This document shows positions 52,478 through 60,469 of a stretch of 64,000 nt of DNA, one piece after another. The DNA is from Enterococcus dongliensis (GTDB lineage Bacteria; Bacillota; Bacilli; Lactobacillales; Enterococcaceae), in assembly GCF_005405225.1 (NCBI RefSeq), contig NZ_BJDQ01000010.1, forward strand, positions 1-64,000, given 5' to 3'. A program made the position numbers and the translations under genes. The stretch's first letter is position 1; every line of letters starts with the position of its first letter. The notes under the pieces are model-generated. The model saw only the letters and a program-made list of their open reading frames with translations, ran no database searches and was not told the origin of the DNA.

Positions 52478-53938
52478 TCAAGATGAAGGATCGCTGATTT
52501 TTGATAAATCTTTTTTTACCAGAGCAGCTAAAATAATTTCAATATCTTGGTAATCGGTAGTAGAGATGTTTGACCGGATAATGACGGATTCCTGCTCTTC
52601 TAGTAGAAAATTTTTACAAGATGGCGAAGTGCCAATTATCAGCTGAGCAGATCGAGGATCTTCAACAAAGTGCAACTGATAACGATTTTTGAAATATAAA
52701 TGGATTTTTTGTTGAATGAAGACACTGAAAAGCTCACTATACTCTGAAAAAACATAAACGGTTATTTTTGGTAAACAATTCTCTAAAGGAAAAAGAGTCA
52801 CACAAGTTAAAAAGGAGTAGACACGTAATTGCTTGTGCTCATAATCAGGCATTTTTTGAATCAAATCCCTCCAAAAAGTTTCAAAGCGGCGAGAATAATA
52901 AGGAAATTGAGTACACACGCAATTTAGTGCCACACTGCTTCTAAGTCTATCAATCATCAAATCATTTAACTGGAAAAATTCTAGTGCCGCGTAATGTTGG
53001 TTTAATTTTTTAGCAATCAATCTTTGTTCTTGTTCATTCAGAGGTCTGAAATGCTGCGTAAAACACGTTATCCACTGCAAAACAGCTTGATCCAAGAATG
53101 AATCCTCCGCTGCATTTTTTGGCTGTAATTCAAAATCAGTCAAAAGGGAACTATAAAGTGCATAAAGAAAAAATTGCCATTCATCGGTATTCCAATTTCT
53201 TAAATAAGTTGGTTTTTCAGGATAACTAAAACGAGCTAGCTGTTTTAGTTCGACTTGATCGAAACAAAGCTGGCTTTTTTTGCTCAGGGATTGATTCGTG
53301 ATCAATAACCAAAAACTGATGATTTCTAGATTTGTTGGATTGTTTCTGAGCTTTAAATCGTTCTCGAGCTGTTGAGCAATTTGGAAATAGGCATTCGTAT
53401 CGATTCCGTCTACTTGGCTGAATTGTTGGTGGAATTCTCTAATAAAAAGATAATAGAACCGCCGGATATCTACTTCGCGTCCTTTTAAACGAATCGTTGT
53501 TGCACAAGAAATATAAAAGCCATAATCGCTAAGTTCAAGGTTGATTTCTTTGATTTTTCGTCGAAGTTTTGACTCGCTGATATTTTTAGCCAGGCAGAAT
53601 TGGATAGCTGACAGCTCTCGTTTTGCTAAAATCGTATGAATGATCTCACAAGCAAGATCATGTTGATAAAGATAATTGGTTAGTGATTGGAGATTGGTCG
53701 AAGAACGCTCTAATTGAATGCCACGACCATTATTTATCCGCAAATTTAACGAATAATCTTTATCTGCATAAAGTACATCAATGATCGTTTGTAATTCCTT
53801 ACAATTTACACGAATCGTTCCAAGACTCGCTGAGCCGATACGTGTTTGTAATTCTTTTAAGGAGATTGGCATTTGTAGACGATCTAAGATTTCGATAATC
53901 TGAATCTTCAACAGCGTATTTCTATCCATCCCAAGCAT
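52478..53938 (-). CDS. Mga-type helix-turn-helix regulator
   Basis: About 486 residues. An N-terminal HTH (about 8-60, with ISLKELQTRIGSASLGTI) and a second HTH (about 95-145, with SESKLRRKIKEINLEL) are followed by a long region of the Mga/PRD type with no clear phospho-histidine motif, and a C-terminal EIIB-like end. Such regulators control virulence or metabolic genes in streptococci and enterococci. GGAGG before ATG 53938 fixes the start; the frame is open to 53971. A perfect 28-base palindrome lies about 140 bases upstream and could be its operator. Target unknown. Confidence 0.8.
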   Translation of the reverse strand: MLGMDRNTLLKIQIIEILDRLQMPISLKELQTRIGSASLGTIRVNCKELQTIIDVLYADKDYSLNLRINNGRGIQLERSSTNLQSLTNYLYQHDLACEIIHTILAKRELSAIQFCLAKNISESKLRRKIKEINLELSDYGFYISCATTIRLKGREVDIRRFYYLFIREFHQQFSQVDGIDTNAYFQIAQQLENDLKLRNNPTNLEIISFWLLITNQSLSKKSQLCFDQVELKQLARFSYPEKPTYLRNWNTDEWQFFLYALYSSLLTDFELQPKNAAEDSFLDQAVLQWITCFTQHFRPLNEQEQRLIAKKLNQHYAALEFFQLNDLMIDRLRSSVALNCVCTQFPYYSRRFETFWRDLIQKMPDYEHKQLRVYSFLTCVTLFPLENCLPKITVYVFSEYSELFSVFIQQKIHLYFKNRYQLHFVEDPRSAQLIIGTSPSCKNFLLEEQESVIIRSNISTTDYQDIEIILAALVKKDLSKISDPSS

Positions 53939-54079
53939 GAATGTTCCTCCATTCTGATTTACTAAGAACAAGTCGCGCTGTTATATATAATAAGATGAAA
54001 GAATAGTTAATACAAATTAATCACTAATAAATGGCAAAAAATTAAGGATTATCCTAAAGAAATATCATAAAATAGTTAT

Positions 54080-54107
54080 CTTAAATATAACTATAGTTAT
54101 ATTTAAG
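54080..54107. promoter_or_regulatory. Perfect 28-base palindrome upstream of the Mga-type gene
   Basis: CTTAAATATAACTA and its exact reverse complement meet with no spacer. The element is too AT-rich and has no T run for a terminator. It lies in the upstream region of the Mga-type regulator gene, where an operator is plausible. Confidence 0.5.
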
Positions 54108-54203
54108 AGTATTTATTTTTGCTCAGAAAGAGTGAATAAACTGTTTTCTTATTTTGTCAGAGATCATTTTTAATCAGCAAGCGATTGTAATTGAGTAAAG
54201 AGT

Positions 54204-54221
54204 GCTTCTATCGATAGAAGC
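54204..54221. repeat. Perfect 18-base palindrome
   Basis: GCTTCTATCGATAGAAGC is its own reverse complement. No T run follows. It may be a protein-binding site. Confidence 0.4.
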
Positions 54222-54263
54222 TGATAAAGAGAAAACTTGTTGAAGAATGGTAGGTGAGTAATG

Positions 54264-54360
54264 GATAAGAATCAAAGAGGCAGAAACTATTTTAATAGCG
54301 GGGCTGTTTACTAAAGAAGAAATGATGCTATTTTTTCAAACAATTGGATTAGATTTTTAG
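54264..54360 (+). pseudogene. Short remnant of a coding frame
   Basis: An in-frame stretch of about 30 codons reads KEAETILIAGLFTKEEMMLF and ends at a TAG at 54358-54360, with coding-like composition but no usable start codon before an upstream stop. It looks like the C-terminal end of a lost gene. The parent family is not recognised. Confidence 0.35.
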
Positions 54361-54421
54361 GACTTTACTTGCTGACACAATTATTTCACGTTACACTACA
54401 ATAAAAAAAGGAAGTGGCTTT

Positions 54422-54592
54422 TTGTATTTAATCATATTAGTGATTTTTATCATTTTAGTTGGAGCGTATAATATCTATCTCAATCTTGCACGTCGAAAGA
54501 AAAAAAAGCTGACTCCGCTGATGGTCAATATTCAAGTGACGCTAAATATTGTATTGGTTGTCGCAGGACTGCTCTATTTAATTTTTGGATAA
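54422..54592 (+). CDS. Small two-helix membrane protein (56 residues)
   Basis: A 56-residue frame that starts at TTG 54422, 7 bases after AAGGAAGTGG. It has two hydrophobic segments (about 2-19 and 36-55) separated by a basic loop (ARRKKKK). It ends at TAA 54590-54592, right before a terminator. Codon use and the ribosome binding site support a real gene. No family is recognised; a small membrane protein of unknown role. Confidence 0.6.
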   Translation: MYLIILVIFIILVGAYNIYLNLARRKKKKLTPLMVNIQVTLNIVLVVAGLLYLIFG

Positions 54593-54594
54593 GA

Positions 54595-54632
54595 AAAAGA
54601 GGAAGACGGTCGTCGTTCCTCTTTTTTTTAAT
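54595..54632. terminator. Terminator between the small membrane protein and YccF genes
   Basis: AGAGGAAGACG and CGTCGTTCCTCT pair with a one-base bulge, followed by a T run on the plus strand; the convergent YccF gene ends just inside it. Confidence 0.8.
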
Positions 54633-54996
54633 GAGTATACACAATCTGTGCACCAAAAGGCATCAATGCGAGCCGAGCAAGTTTCAATGATTGCATCGCA
54701 AATGGGATACCTATAATCGTAATCGCAAGCAGACCTGCGCTGATTAGATGTCCTAAGGCTAAAGGGATACCGGAAACAATCAACCAAATAATATTGACCA
54801 GCAGATTCATACCAGTTGTGTGATATACGACATCTTTGCCAAATGGGGCAAAGCTCAGCTGAGCAAATTTGAAACACTGCAAGCCGATTGGGATACCAAT
54901 AATAGTGATGCACCATAAAATCCCCGCAGCACACCAAGTCAATCCTCCAATCAAACCACCAAAGATAAACCAAATAAAATTACCTAAACAAGACAT
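54628..54996 (-). CDS. YccF domain-containing membrane protein
   Basis: A 122-residue membrane protein with two YccF repeats (about 5-55 and 70-118), each with a GIPIGLQCFKFAQLSFAPFG or GIPFAMQSLKLARLALMPFG pattern. The YccF family has no known function. GGAGGAATG precedes the start. It is a single-gene unit sharing a terminator with the small gene at 54422. Confidence 0.9.
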   Translation of the reverse strand: MSCLGNFIWFIFGGLIGGLTWCAAGILWCITIIGIPIGLQCFKFAQLSFAPFGKDVVYHTTGMNLLVNIIWLIVSGIPLALGHLISAGLLAITIIGIPFAMQSLKLARLALMPFGAQIVYTH

Positions 54997-55119
54997 ATGT
55001 CATTCCTCCATTTGTTGACCAGTATAACATTTTTTAAATAGATACCAGAAAGTCACTAGCAAAAAAATTATCGTTGTGCTAAATTCATTTAAAATGAACT
55101 GAGAAGAAAGGAGTCTATT

Positions 55120-56043
55120 ATGCTGGAACAATTTGAATTGCTTTCTGTTGATCGAAAAACCATGTTAAAAGGCTATCATTGGCCTTGTGAAAAACCGTGG
55201 GCAGTCCTCCAAATAACACATGGCATGGCAGAACATTTACTGCGTTACCAGTCATTAGCGAATTATTTAAATACACAAAAAATCGCGGTAATCGGTCATG
55301 ATCATCTTGGCCATGGCGGATCTGTTCAAGGGCAGCCCTTAGGATATTTTCATGATCAAACGATAACACACGGCATGGTTCAAGATTTATATCAAGTAAC
55401 TCAATGGGGAAATAATCGCTATCCGAATGTCCCGCTTTTTATCCTAGGACATAGTATGGGATCATTTGTCTTACGCAATTATTTATCTGATTTTGGTCAG
55501 TCGATTACAGGGGCCATTCTGGTAGGGACTGGCCAGCAGCCGATCTGGCTGACGCGTTTTGGTCAACAAGCTGCAAAATTATTAGGCAAGCTTCAAGGAG
55601 ACAAACATCCTAGCAGATTCATCGATCAGCTAGCTTTTGGCAATATGAATCGTAAAATCTCGAATAAAAGAACAGCTAAAGATTGGTTAGTTAGTCTGCC
55701 AGAAGAAGTTGACACTTACTTAGCTGATCCTAACTGCGGATTTTTATTTACTTTGAGTGGTTATCAGGAACTTTTTACCCTAATCATTCAGGCACAAGAT
55801 CCTAATTTACTGAAGAAAATACCTAAAGACTTGCCACTATTATTTTTATCTGGTAAAGAGGACCCAGTTGGTGAATTTGGAAAAGGAGTGATGAGAGCAG
55901 CGAATACGTATCAAGCTGCTGGGCTAGAACACGTGACAGTCCGGTTCTATGAAAAAGCTCGACATGAATTGTTAAATGAGGCTCAAAAATTTACAGTTTT
56001 TCATGATATTTGCAAATGGATGGAAAAAAATTCTGGAAAATGA
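55120..56043 (+). CDS. Alpha/beta hydrolase (monoacylglycerol lipase/lysophospholipase-like)
   Basis: A 307-residue serine hydrolase of the PldB/monoglyceride lipase group. The nucleophile elbow is GHSMGSFV (serine about 112). HGMAEHLLRY near residue 35 forms the oxyanion region and GHDHLGHGGS the typical downstream loop. The acid and histidine are expected in SGKEDPVGEFG and KARHELLNE. There is no signal peptide, so it acts in the cytoplasm. AAAGGAG precedes the ATG. It lies 36 bases before the carbonic anhydrase gene, so the two may be cotranscribed. Substrate probably a lysophospholipid or monoacylglycerol. Confidence 0.9.
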   Translation: MLEQFELLSVDRKTMLKGYHWPCEKPWAVLQITHGMAEHLLRYQSLANYLNTQKIAVIGHDHLGHGGSVQGQPLGYFHDQTITHGMVQDLYQVTQWGNNRYPNVPLFILGHSMGSFVLRNYLSDFGQSITGAILVGTGQQPIWLTRFGQQAAKLLGKLQGDKHPSRFIDQLAFGNMNRKISNKRTAKDWLVSLPEEVDTYLADPNCGFLFTLSGYQELFTLIIQAQDPNLLKKIPKDLPLLFLSGKEDPVGEFGKGVMRAANTYQAAGLEHVTVRFYEKARHELLNEAQKFTVFHDICKWMEKNSGK

Positions 56044-56079
56044 TATTATTGAAAAAATTCTAAGTATTTGAGGGATTGT

Positions 56080-56721
56080 ATGAGAGCAGAATTTCTGATT
56101 GATTATTGTCACCAAGGGGATTGGCAGCCGCAATGTGGTCAGCAGCAATCACCAATTGATATTCAAACCACTCGAATTGAACCAACCGATGCGCTTGCAA
56201 AAGTGCAGGTAAACTTTGCTAAAACGACTGCTACCTTTCTTAATAATGGACAGAATTTGCAATTGTTAGGATCAGGACAAGCATTGTTCAATCAGCGCCT
56301 GTTTCAATTTGTTCAAGTGCATTTTCATGCCGATTCTGAACATCGAATTGATGGACAGACGTTTCCTTTAGAAGGACATTTCTTATTCCAGACGTCCAAT
56401 GGTCAACAGGCAGTTATGGGAATATTTTATCGAGCAGGAAAACACAATCCTGATTTTGACCATATTTTAAACCAATATGATCACCAGCAAGGAGAAGGTG
56501 AGTTCTCGGTAACCCACTTGATTCCTGAAAATAAAAGTTATTATCATTACATTGGCTCGTTGACGACACCGCCTTTGACAGAAGGGGTAGAGTGGTATTT
56601 AATGCATACCGTTTTAGAAGTATCGACAGAGCAGATTCAACGTTTTATTGCTATCCACGGAAGAAACAATCGTGGATGCCAAGCGCTGAATAATCGGAAA
56701 ATATTGAGCTTTAAAGAATAA
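56080..56721 (+). CDS. Alpha-class carbonic anhydrase, cytoplasmic
   Basis: About 213 residues. Alpha-type carbonic anhydrases convert CO2 and water to bicarbonate with a zinc held by three histidines. The ligands are visible in QVHFHADSEH (two from the HFH, one from the EH). QSPIDIQ near the start and YIGSLTTPPLTEGVEW are the family signatures, including the LTTPP active-site stretch. ATG 56080 behind GAGGGA is preferred; there is no signal peptide, whereas most bacterial alpha-enzymes are exported. A secreted origin or a moonlighting cytosolic enzyme is possible. Family secure. Confidence 0.92.
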   Translation: MRAEFLIDYCHQGDWQPQCGQQQSPIDIQTTRIEPTDALAKVQVNFAKTTATFLNNGQNLQLLGSGQALFNQRLFQFVQVHFHADSEHRIDGQTFPLEGHFLFQTSNGQQAVMGIFYRAGKHNPDFDHILNQYDHQQGEGEFSVTHLIPENKSYYHYIGSLTTPPLTEGVEWYLMHTVLEVSTEQIQRFIAIHGRNNRGCQALNNRKILSFKE

Positions 56722-56851
56722 TCGCCGCTTAATTGGCCGCTGTTGTTTTAGGTGTTGGGTAAGACTTGAAGTTAGTGCGTATTCCGGTTTGAAAGAGATG
56801 TACTTCTCAAGAAAAGAGCAGGGAACGAATTTTTAATTGTTTTAAAAAAAA

Positions 56852-57484
56852 TTACATGTAGCCCTCTGCTTCTTTGCGAGTCAACCAAAAATGAATCCCG
56901 CCAGTAGAATCTGCCCAACGATTGGGATTGAAATTTTTTGCTTCCACCCATTCACCGATACGGTAAATAAATTCACTATCAACATAAGAAACCGCCTCGT
57001 CATAATCTTCCATTGTATACATGTCTTTGATTGTTAATACTTTGGCTTTATCACAGCGACAACAAGTATTTGTGGCCGAAGATCTGCGAGCATCAGCCGG
57101 GATCAATAATTGTACAATTCGAAAGTCGAAACACTTCTTATAACCGATGAAAGGCCCTGTTGCTGGACAATACAGATCAAAAAACTGCGTCTGTTCATCG
57201 TGGATAATCCCTGCTAAATTTGCATGTTCTAACATAGCAAAAAATAAATTTGCGCCAGAGATATCTGCCTTTTGCAGATTGGAGCCTTGAAAATCAGTTC
57301 CTTTTAAGGAAGCACCTTGTAAAAGGGCACTAGAAAAATCACAATCTCGGCACAAACAGTTATCGAAATTCGCCCCAGTCAGATCTGCATTAGAAAAATC
57401 TACATTTTCGAAGGTCATATCATGAAAATCTGCATTTCTTAGCTTGCGAAATGAATAGTCATAATCTTTAAGTCTGTTACTCAT
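56852..57484 (-). CDS. Pentapeptide-repeat protein with DUF5758-like C terminus
   Basis: A 210-residue protein. The first about 95 residues form pentapeptide repeats (ADFHD, NADLT, GANFD, ADISG, GANLF), folding into a right-handed beta helix. The rest carries conserved cysteines (TNTCCRCDKAK) after KKCFDFRIVQLLIPADARRSS, a pattern I associate with DUF5758, with a Trp-rich end. Family function is unknown; pentapeptide proteins can mimic DNA or scaffold complexes. AAAGGACAGG precedes the start. A cre-like site lies upstream. Confidence 0.75.
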   Translation of the reverse strand: MSNRLKDYDYSFRKLRNADFHDMTFENVDFSNADLTGANFDNCLCRDCDFSSALLQGASLKGTDFQGSNLQKADISGANLFFAMLEHANLAGIIHDEQTQFFDLYCPATGPFIGYKKCFDFRIVQLLIPADARRSSATNTCCRCDKAKVLTIKDMYTMEDYDEAVSYVDSEFIYRIGEWVEAKNFNPNRWADSTGGIHFWLTRKEAEGYM

Positions 57485-57728
57485 GGAAATCCTGTCCTTT
57501 CTAAAACCTTTCTTCCTAGCTATTTTAGCACCCTATAGCATGAGAAGCCAGATTTCTACGATGAAACGATTGTAAGCGCAGACAGATTTGAGAATAGTTG
57601 ACTAGTTTCTGCTGAGTATCCTTTATGGGAATCTTTTTGGAAGAATTAGTTTTGTCTATTTTTAAAAACAAGGTGTTATTTGCGTTCTGAAGCATAGTAA
57701 AAAAATCGAATCAGCCAGATTCGATCGT
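57485..57728. other. Intergenic region with cre-like site and terminator
   Basis: TGTAAGCGCAGACA at 57571-57584 matches the cre consensus at 12 of 14 and could control the pentapeptide gene. A minus-strand terminator (CGAATC/GATTCG, then seven T) lies near 57700-57728. No other ORF is seen. Confidence 0.45.
57696..57728 (-). terminator. Terminator of the PadR-DUF1700 operon
   Basis: On the minus strand CGAATC and GATTCG pair around TGGCT, followed by ATTTTTTT, just after the stop of the small gene at 57729. Confidence 0.8.
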
Positions 57729-57890
57729 CTAATCACCTAAATTTACAACATTGTACCATCGATGATGGTCAGATGTTGTTTTATACTGTTCGATGGAAAA
57801 GCCTGATAAAGCGTAGCCTAACAATAGCAATAAAAGTCCGCTGCCAATTAAATAAGCGGCAACTTTAGGAACCAAATGTTTTATTCTCAT
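57729..57890 (-). CDS. Small single-pass membrane protein, likely shortened DUF4097-type partner
   Basis: A 53-residue frame with one hydrophobic segment (about 11-31: AAYLIGSGLLLLLLGYALSG) and a short outer tail with HHRWYNVVNLGD. Its ATG overlaps the DUF1700 stop by 4 bases (ATGA), so translation is coupled. PadR-DUF1700 operons normally end with a longer membrane-anchored DUF4097 (adhesin-like) protein; this looks like only its N-terminal anchor. A real short protein or a truncated gene are both possible. Confidence 0.6.
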   Translation of the reverse strand: MRIKHLVPKVAAYLIGSGLLLLLLGYALSGFSIEQYKTTSDHHRWYNVVNLGD

Positions 57891-58471
57891 ATTGAAATGA
57901 CCTTTCTTTGAAAAATATTTCGGCGGATAATGCGCATTAAGTTGTAATGCATCGTGATAAAGACGGCACTGAATTTATAAGTCACCCACATACATAATAA
58001 ACCAAAACCAAAAAGAAGCATGCCGATACCAAGTTGTGAGATTCCCATAAAGAATGAATCAAATAAGACAAATGGACTAGTAAACGCAGCAATGACACCG
58101 CCAATAATTGTTCCGCCTGCTAAACACGCGCCTGTAAACGGAATGCACCAGATCACAATATCTATACTCAAAAGTATCAGAAAGAAGGCAAGGGCTAAAC
58201 TTCCCCACAAGGGAAAACCGAGAATCAAAAGAACAATCCATAACCAAGTGAAGCGACGAGGAACTTTTACTTCAGTACCTACACCAATCGCTTCGTCAGC
58301 TAGTTGTTTAGGATCTCCTAGTTTTGCGACGGCTGCTTTTTCAGAGTAACCATCTTCGATCAAATCTAAAATCATTTCATCATAATAATCGATCAACCGC
58401 TGGATCTCATTAGGTCTAACCTCATAAGCTAAATAATTGCTAAACGCCTTGATAAACTCTTCACGATTCAT
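57887..58471 (-). CDS. DUF1700 (HAAS-domain) membrane protein
   Basis: A 194-residue protein. The N-terminal cytoplasmic HAAS domain (1-75: NREEFIKAFSNYLAYEVRPN, then YDEMILDLIEDGYSEKAAVAKLG) is followed by about four to five hydrophobic segments. DUF1700 proteins act with PadR regulators in envelope-stress-type operons. Its ATG overlaps the PadR stop by 4 bases, and its stop overlaps the next start by 4 bases, so the three genes are translationally coupled. Function unknown. Confidence 0.9.
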   Translation of the reverse strand: MNREEFIKAFSNYLAYEVRPNEIQRLIDYYDEMILDLIEDGYSEKAAVAKLGDPKQLADEAIGVGTEVKVPRRFTWLWIVLLILGFPLWGSLALAFFLILLSIDIVIWCIPFTGACLAGGTIIGGVIAAFTSPFVLFDSFFMGISQLGIGMLLFGFGLLCMWVTYKFSAVFITMHYNLMRIIRRNIFQRKVISI

Positions 58472-58782
58472 TTTTCAACACTCCTCTTAATGTAATGATA
58501 AACAGCTTCTACGTCAGACCAATCTTGTAAAAACTTCTGGATGCTAGCAAACCCTGAATCTGTTAAGTGGTAATATTTTCGTATACGGCCATTATGGATT
58601 TTTGAATACGTAGTAACTTTTTTAGTTGTTTCTAGCCGTTTTAGAATCGGATAAAGTGTCGATTCCGTCAACTCAAGTTGCGGATGAATTTCTTTGATAA
58701 TCTGATAACCGTAAGAATCTATCTGCACCAATGAGGCTAATACACAATATTCGATTAATCCTTTTTTTAATTGACTATCCAT
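58468..58782 (-). CDS. PadR-family regulator
   Basis: A 104-residue winged-HTH repressor. The PadR signature is visible in KGLIEYCVLASLVQIDSYGY, ELTESTLYPILKRLET and NGRIRKYYHLTDSG. It heads the operon with the DUF1700 gene and likely represses it. An imperfect palindrome, ACTATA and TATAGT separated by TATTACATAG (58805-58826), lies before the start and overlaps a -10-like TATACT, which suggests autoregulation. Effector unknown. Confidence 0.93.
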   Translation of the reverse strand: MDSQLKKGLIEYCVLASLVQIDSYGYQIIKEIHPQLELTESTLYPILKRLETTKKVTTYSKIHNGRIRKYYHLTDSGFASIQKFLQDWSDVEAVYHYIKRSVEK

Positions 58783-58804
58783 GCCAACACCTCTCTACAC
58801 CCAT

Positions 58805-58826
58805 ACTATATATTACATAGTATAGT
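58805..58826 (-). promoter_or_regulatory. Candidate PadR operator and promoter
   Basis: ACTATA (58805-58810) and TATAGT (58821-58826) form an inverted repeat. The minus strand TATACT inside it fits a -10 box for the PadR operon, so bound repressor would block its own promoter. Confidence 0.5.
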
Positions 58827-58959
58827 GAAACTATCCGACTTAAGACCTATTTTTAACACTACTGTAAGAAAGTCTACTAGCTAAATGACTGAAGAAATAG
58901 TGAGCTTTTAAGTAATGAAGATAAACAGGTTCCTGATAAACTATCTCTTAAGGCACAAA

Positions 58960-58990
58960 AAAACTATGACAGTTATTCGGTCATAGTTCC
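58960..58990 (-). terminator. Terminator of the YxeA-family gene
   Basis: ACTATGAC and GTCATAGT pair around AGTTATTCG. On the minus strand the stem is followed by TTTTTT, about 90 bases after the YxeA stop. Confidence 0.75.
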
Positions 58991-59079
58991 TGGATCAAAA
59001 GCATCAGTTAAATGTATTATAAAAGGGACTGCCAGTGAGAAAGTCCATCGATTTTAGAACTAGAAAACAGACTATACAT

Positions 59080-59454
59080 TTATGCTCGATGATCAATTTC
59101 CTTTAAGGCATTTTCTGGTACTTGATCGCGTCGTACCTCTTCATATGTTTCGACATGAGCCCCTTTGTTGGTCAGCTTTAAATAGCGGTTGATTTTCAAT
59201 CGCGTGAGTCCGTTAAAGCGGATGGTTCGAGTTTTTCCGTCTTTATTAGCAGCAAGCTGTTTGTAACTGGCGGTTCCGTATCCATTGACTGACTCTGGCT
59301 CCGTAGTTTTTACATAAAGCACGCCTTTTGGTACTAGAGGATTAAGCTGATCTAAGGTACCGGCGACTTCGCTAGCTGAATGATTGGAATAAAGCATCGC
59401 ACCAACTAATAAAATAAATATTCCGATAATCATACTAAGTATTTTTTTTAACAT
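59080..59454 (-). CDS. YxeA family (DUF1093) secreted protein
   Basis: A 124-residue protein with an N-terminal signal-type hydrophobic segment (about 4-20: ILSMIIGIFILLVGAML) and a small beta-rich outer domain of the YxeA/DUF1093 type, with YVKTTEPESVNGYGTASYKQLA and GLTRLKINRYLKLTNKGAHV as marks. No lipobox cysteine is present. The family is OB-fold-like and of unknown function. The single gene has its own terminator downstream. A weak AAGGGAAG lies before the ATG. Confidence 0.85.
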   Translation of the reverse strand: MLKKILSMIIGIFILLVGAMLYSNHSASEVAGTLDQLNPLVPKGVLYVKTTEPESVNGYGTASYKQLAANKDGKTRTIRFNGLTRLKINRYLKLTNKGAHVETYEEVRRDQVPENALKEIDHRA

Positions 59455-59595
59455 TGTTTAAATAATCTTCCCTTCAATCTTAATAAATCTAGCTTATCAA
59501 GGTTTTGAGAAGGGGAAATCCGACGAGAGACTGATTTATAGCTAACAAAACTGTCACAAATCATTTAGCGGATAGGAAGAAACAAAGAAAAGTGG

Positions 59596-59630
59596 TATAC
59601 TTCATATATCATCTTAGAAAGCGCTTTCTA
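59596..59630 (+). promoter_or_regulatory. Promoter and perfect cre site of the F6P aldolase gene
   Basis: A -10 box TATACT (59596-59601) is followed by TAGAAAGCGCTTTCTA (59615-59630), a perfect 16-base palindrome with a full cre core. This position downstream of the -10 predicts CcpA repression in the presence of preferred sugars. Confidence 0.8.
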
Positions 59631-59671
59631 AAAAGTGTTGATAGGAAAGAAAATAAGTATAGGGGGAGAAC

Positions 59672-60325
59672 ATGAAATTTTTTCTAGATACAGCAAACAT
59701 TGAGGAAATCAAACGAATCAATCAGCTCGGCTTGGTAGACGGCGTTACCACTAATCCTACAATCATCGCAAAAGAAGGCAAGGATTTTGAAACGGTCATC
59801 AAAGAAATTTGCGAGTTAGTCAATGGTCCAGTCAGTGCTGAAGTGACTTCTTTAGCCAGTGAAGAAATGATTCGTGAAGCTCGTCAAATCAATCAATGGG
59901 CCGATAATATTGTAGTAAAAATTCCTATGACAGAAGAAGGACTTAGAGCAGTTCACACGATTTCTAAAGAAGGAATCAAAACAAATGTCACATTGATCTT
60001 TTCAGCGGCTCAAGGATTAATGGCTGCTAAAGCTGGAGCAACTTATGTCAGTCCTTTTTTAGGTCGCTTGGATGATATTGCTTCTGATGGGATTCAACTA
60101 GTTAGTGATTTGAGGGAGATTTTTGATATTTATGGTTTTGAGACGGAGATTATTGCAGCGAGTGTTCGCCATCTTGGACACGTAGAAGCTTCAGCCTTAG
60201 CTGGCTCAGATATTGCAACTATTCCAGGGAATCTATTTCCTAAATTATGGAGTCATCCGTTAACGACCAATGGAATTCAACAATTCGAAACAGATTGGCA
60301 AACTTATCAAGAAAAACAAAAATAA
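59672..60325 (+). CDS. fsa: Fructose-6-phosphate aldolase (transaldolase-like)
   Basis: A 217-residue enzyme of the FSA/MipB branch of transaldolases, which splits fructose 6-phosphate to dihydroxyacetone and glyceraldehyde 3-phosphate or acts as a transaldolase. The Schiff-base lysine is in [13 protein letters not shown] (about K86); [10 protein letters not shown] and [11 protein letters not shown] form the N-terminal signature and [23 protein letters not shown] the C-terminal one. Length fits FSA (220), not the longer classical TalB. GGGGGAG precedes the ATG. A perfect cre site upstream shows catabolite control. True FSA versus transaldolase activity needs assay. Confidence 0.92.
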   Translation: MKFFLDTANIEEIKRINQLGLVDGVTTNPTIIAKEGKDFETVIKEICELVNGPVSAEVTSLASEEMIREARQINQWADNIVVKIPMTEEGLRAVHTISKEGIKTNVTLIFSAAQGLMAAKAGATYVSPFLGRLDDIASDGIQLVSDLREIFDIYGFETEIIAASVRHLGHVEASALAGSDIATIPGNLFPKLWSHPLTTNGIQQFETDWQTYQEKQK

Positions 60326-60362
60326 AAAAGGATCGGTGAGTGACAACTTGCCGATCCTTTCG
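60326..60362 (+). terminator. Hairpin after the F6P aldolase gene
   Basis: AAAGGATCGG pairs perfectly with CCGATCCTTT around a 13-base loop. There is only a short T run, so termination may be partial. Confidence 0.6.
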
Positions 60363-60469
60363 CTGTTATTGATTTATTCTAACGAATGTCTTAACCGATG
60401 ATCCGACTTACAGATTCGCTATTTAGTTGAATGATAAAAAACAGGATATTTTAAGAAAAATGATTTCCA

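Larger units (their letters stand above)
53972..54421. other. 450-base intergenic region with two palindromes and a gene remnant
   Basis: It contains a perfect 28-base palindrome (54080-54107), a perfect 18-base palindrome (54204-54221) and a short broken reading frame (54264-54360). Otherwise AT-rich with no complete ORF. Confidence 0.5.

Noticed and set aside
54578-54973. Minus-strand 131-codon ORF overlapping the YccF gene
   Set aside because: Shifted-frame shadow of YccF: cysteine- and tryptophan-rich composition with no family match, and its end crosses the terminator.
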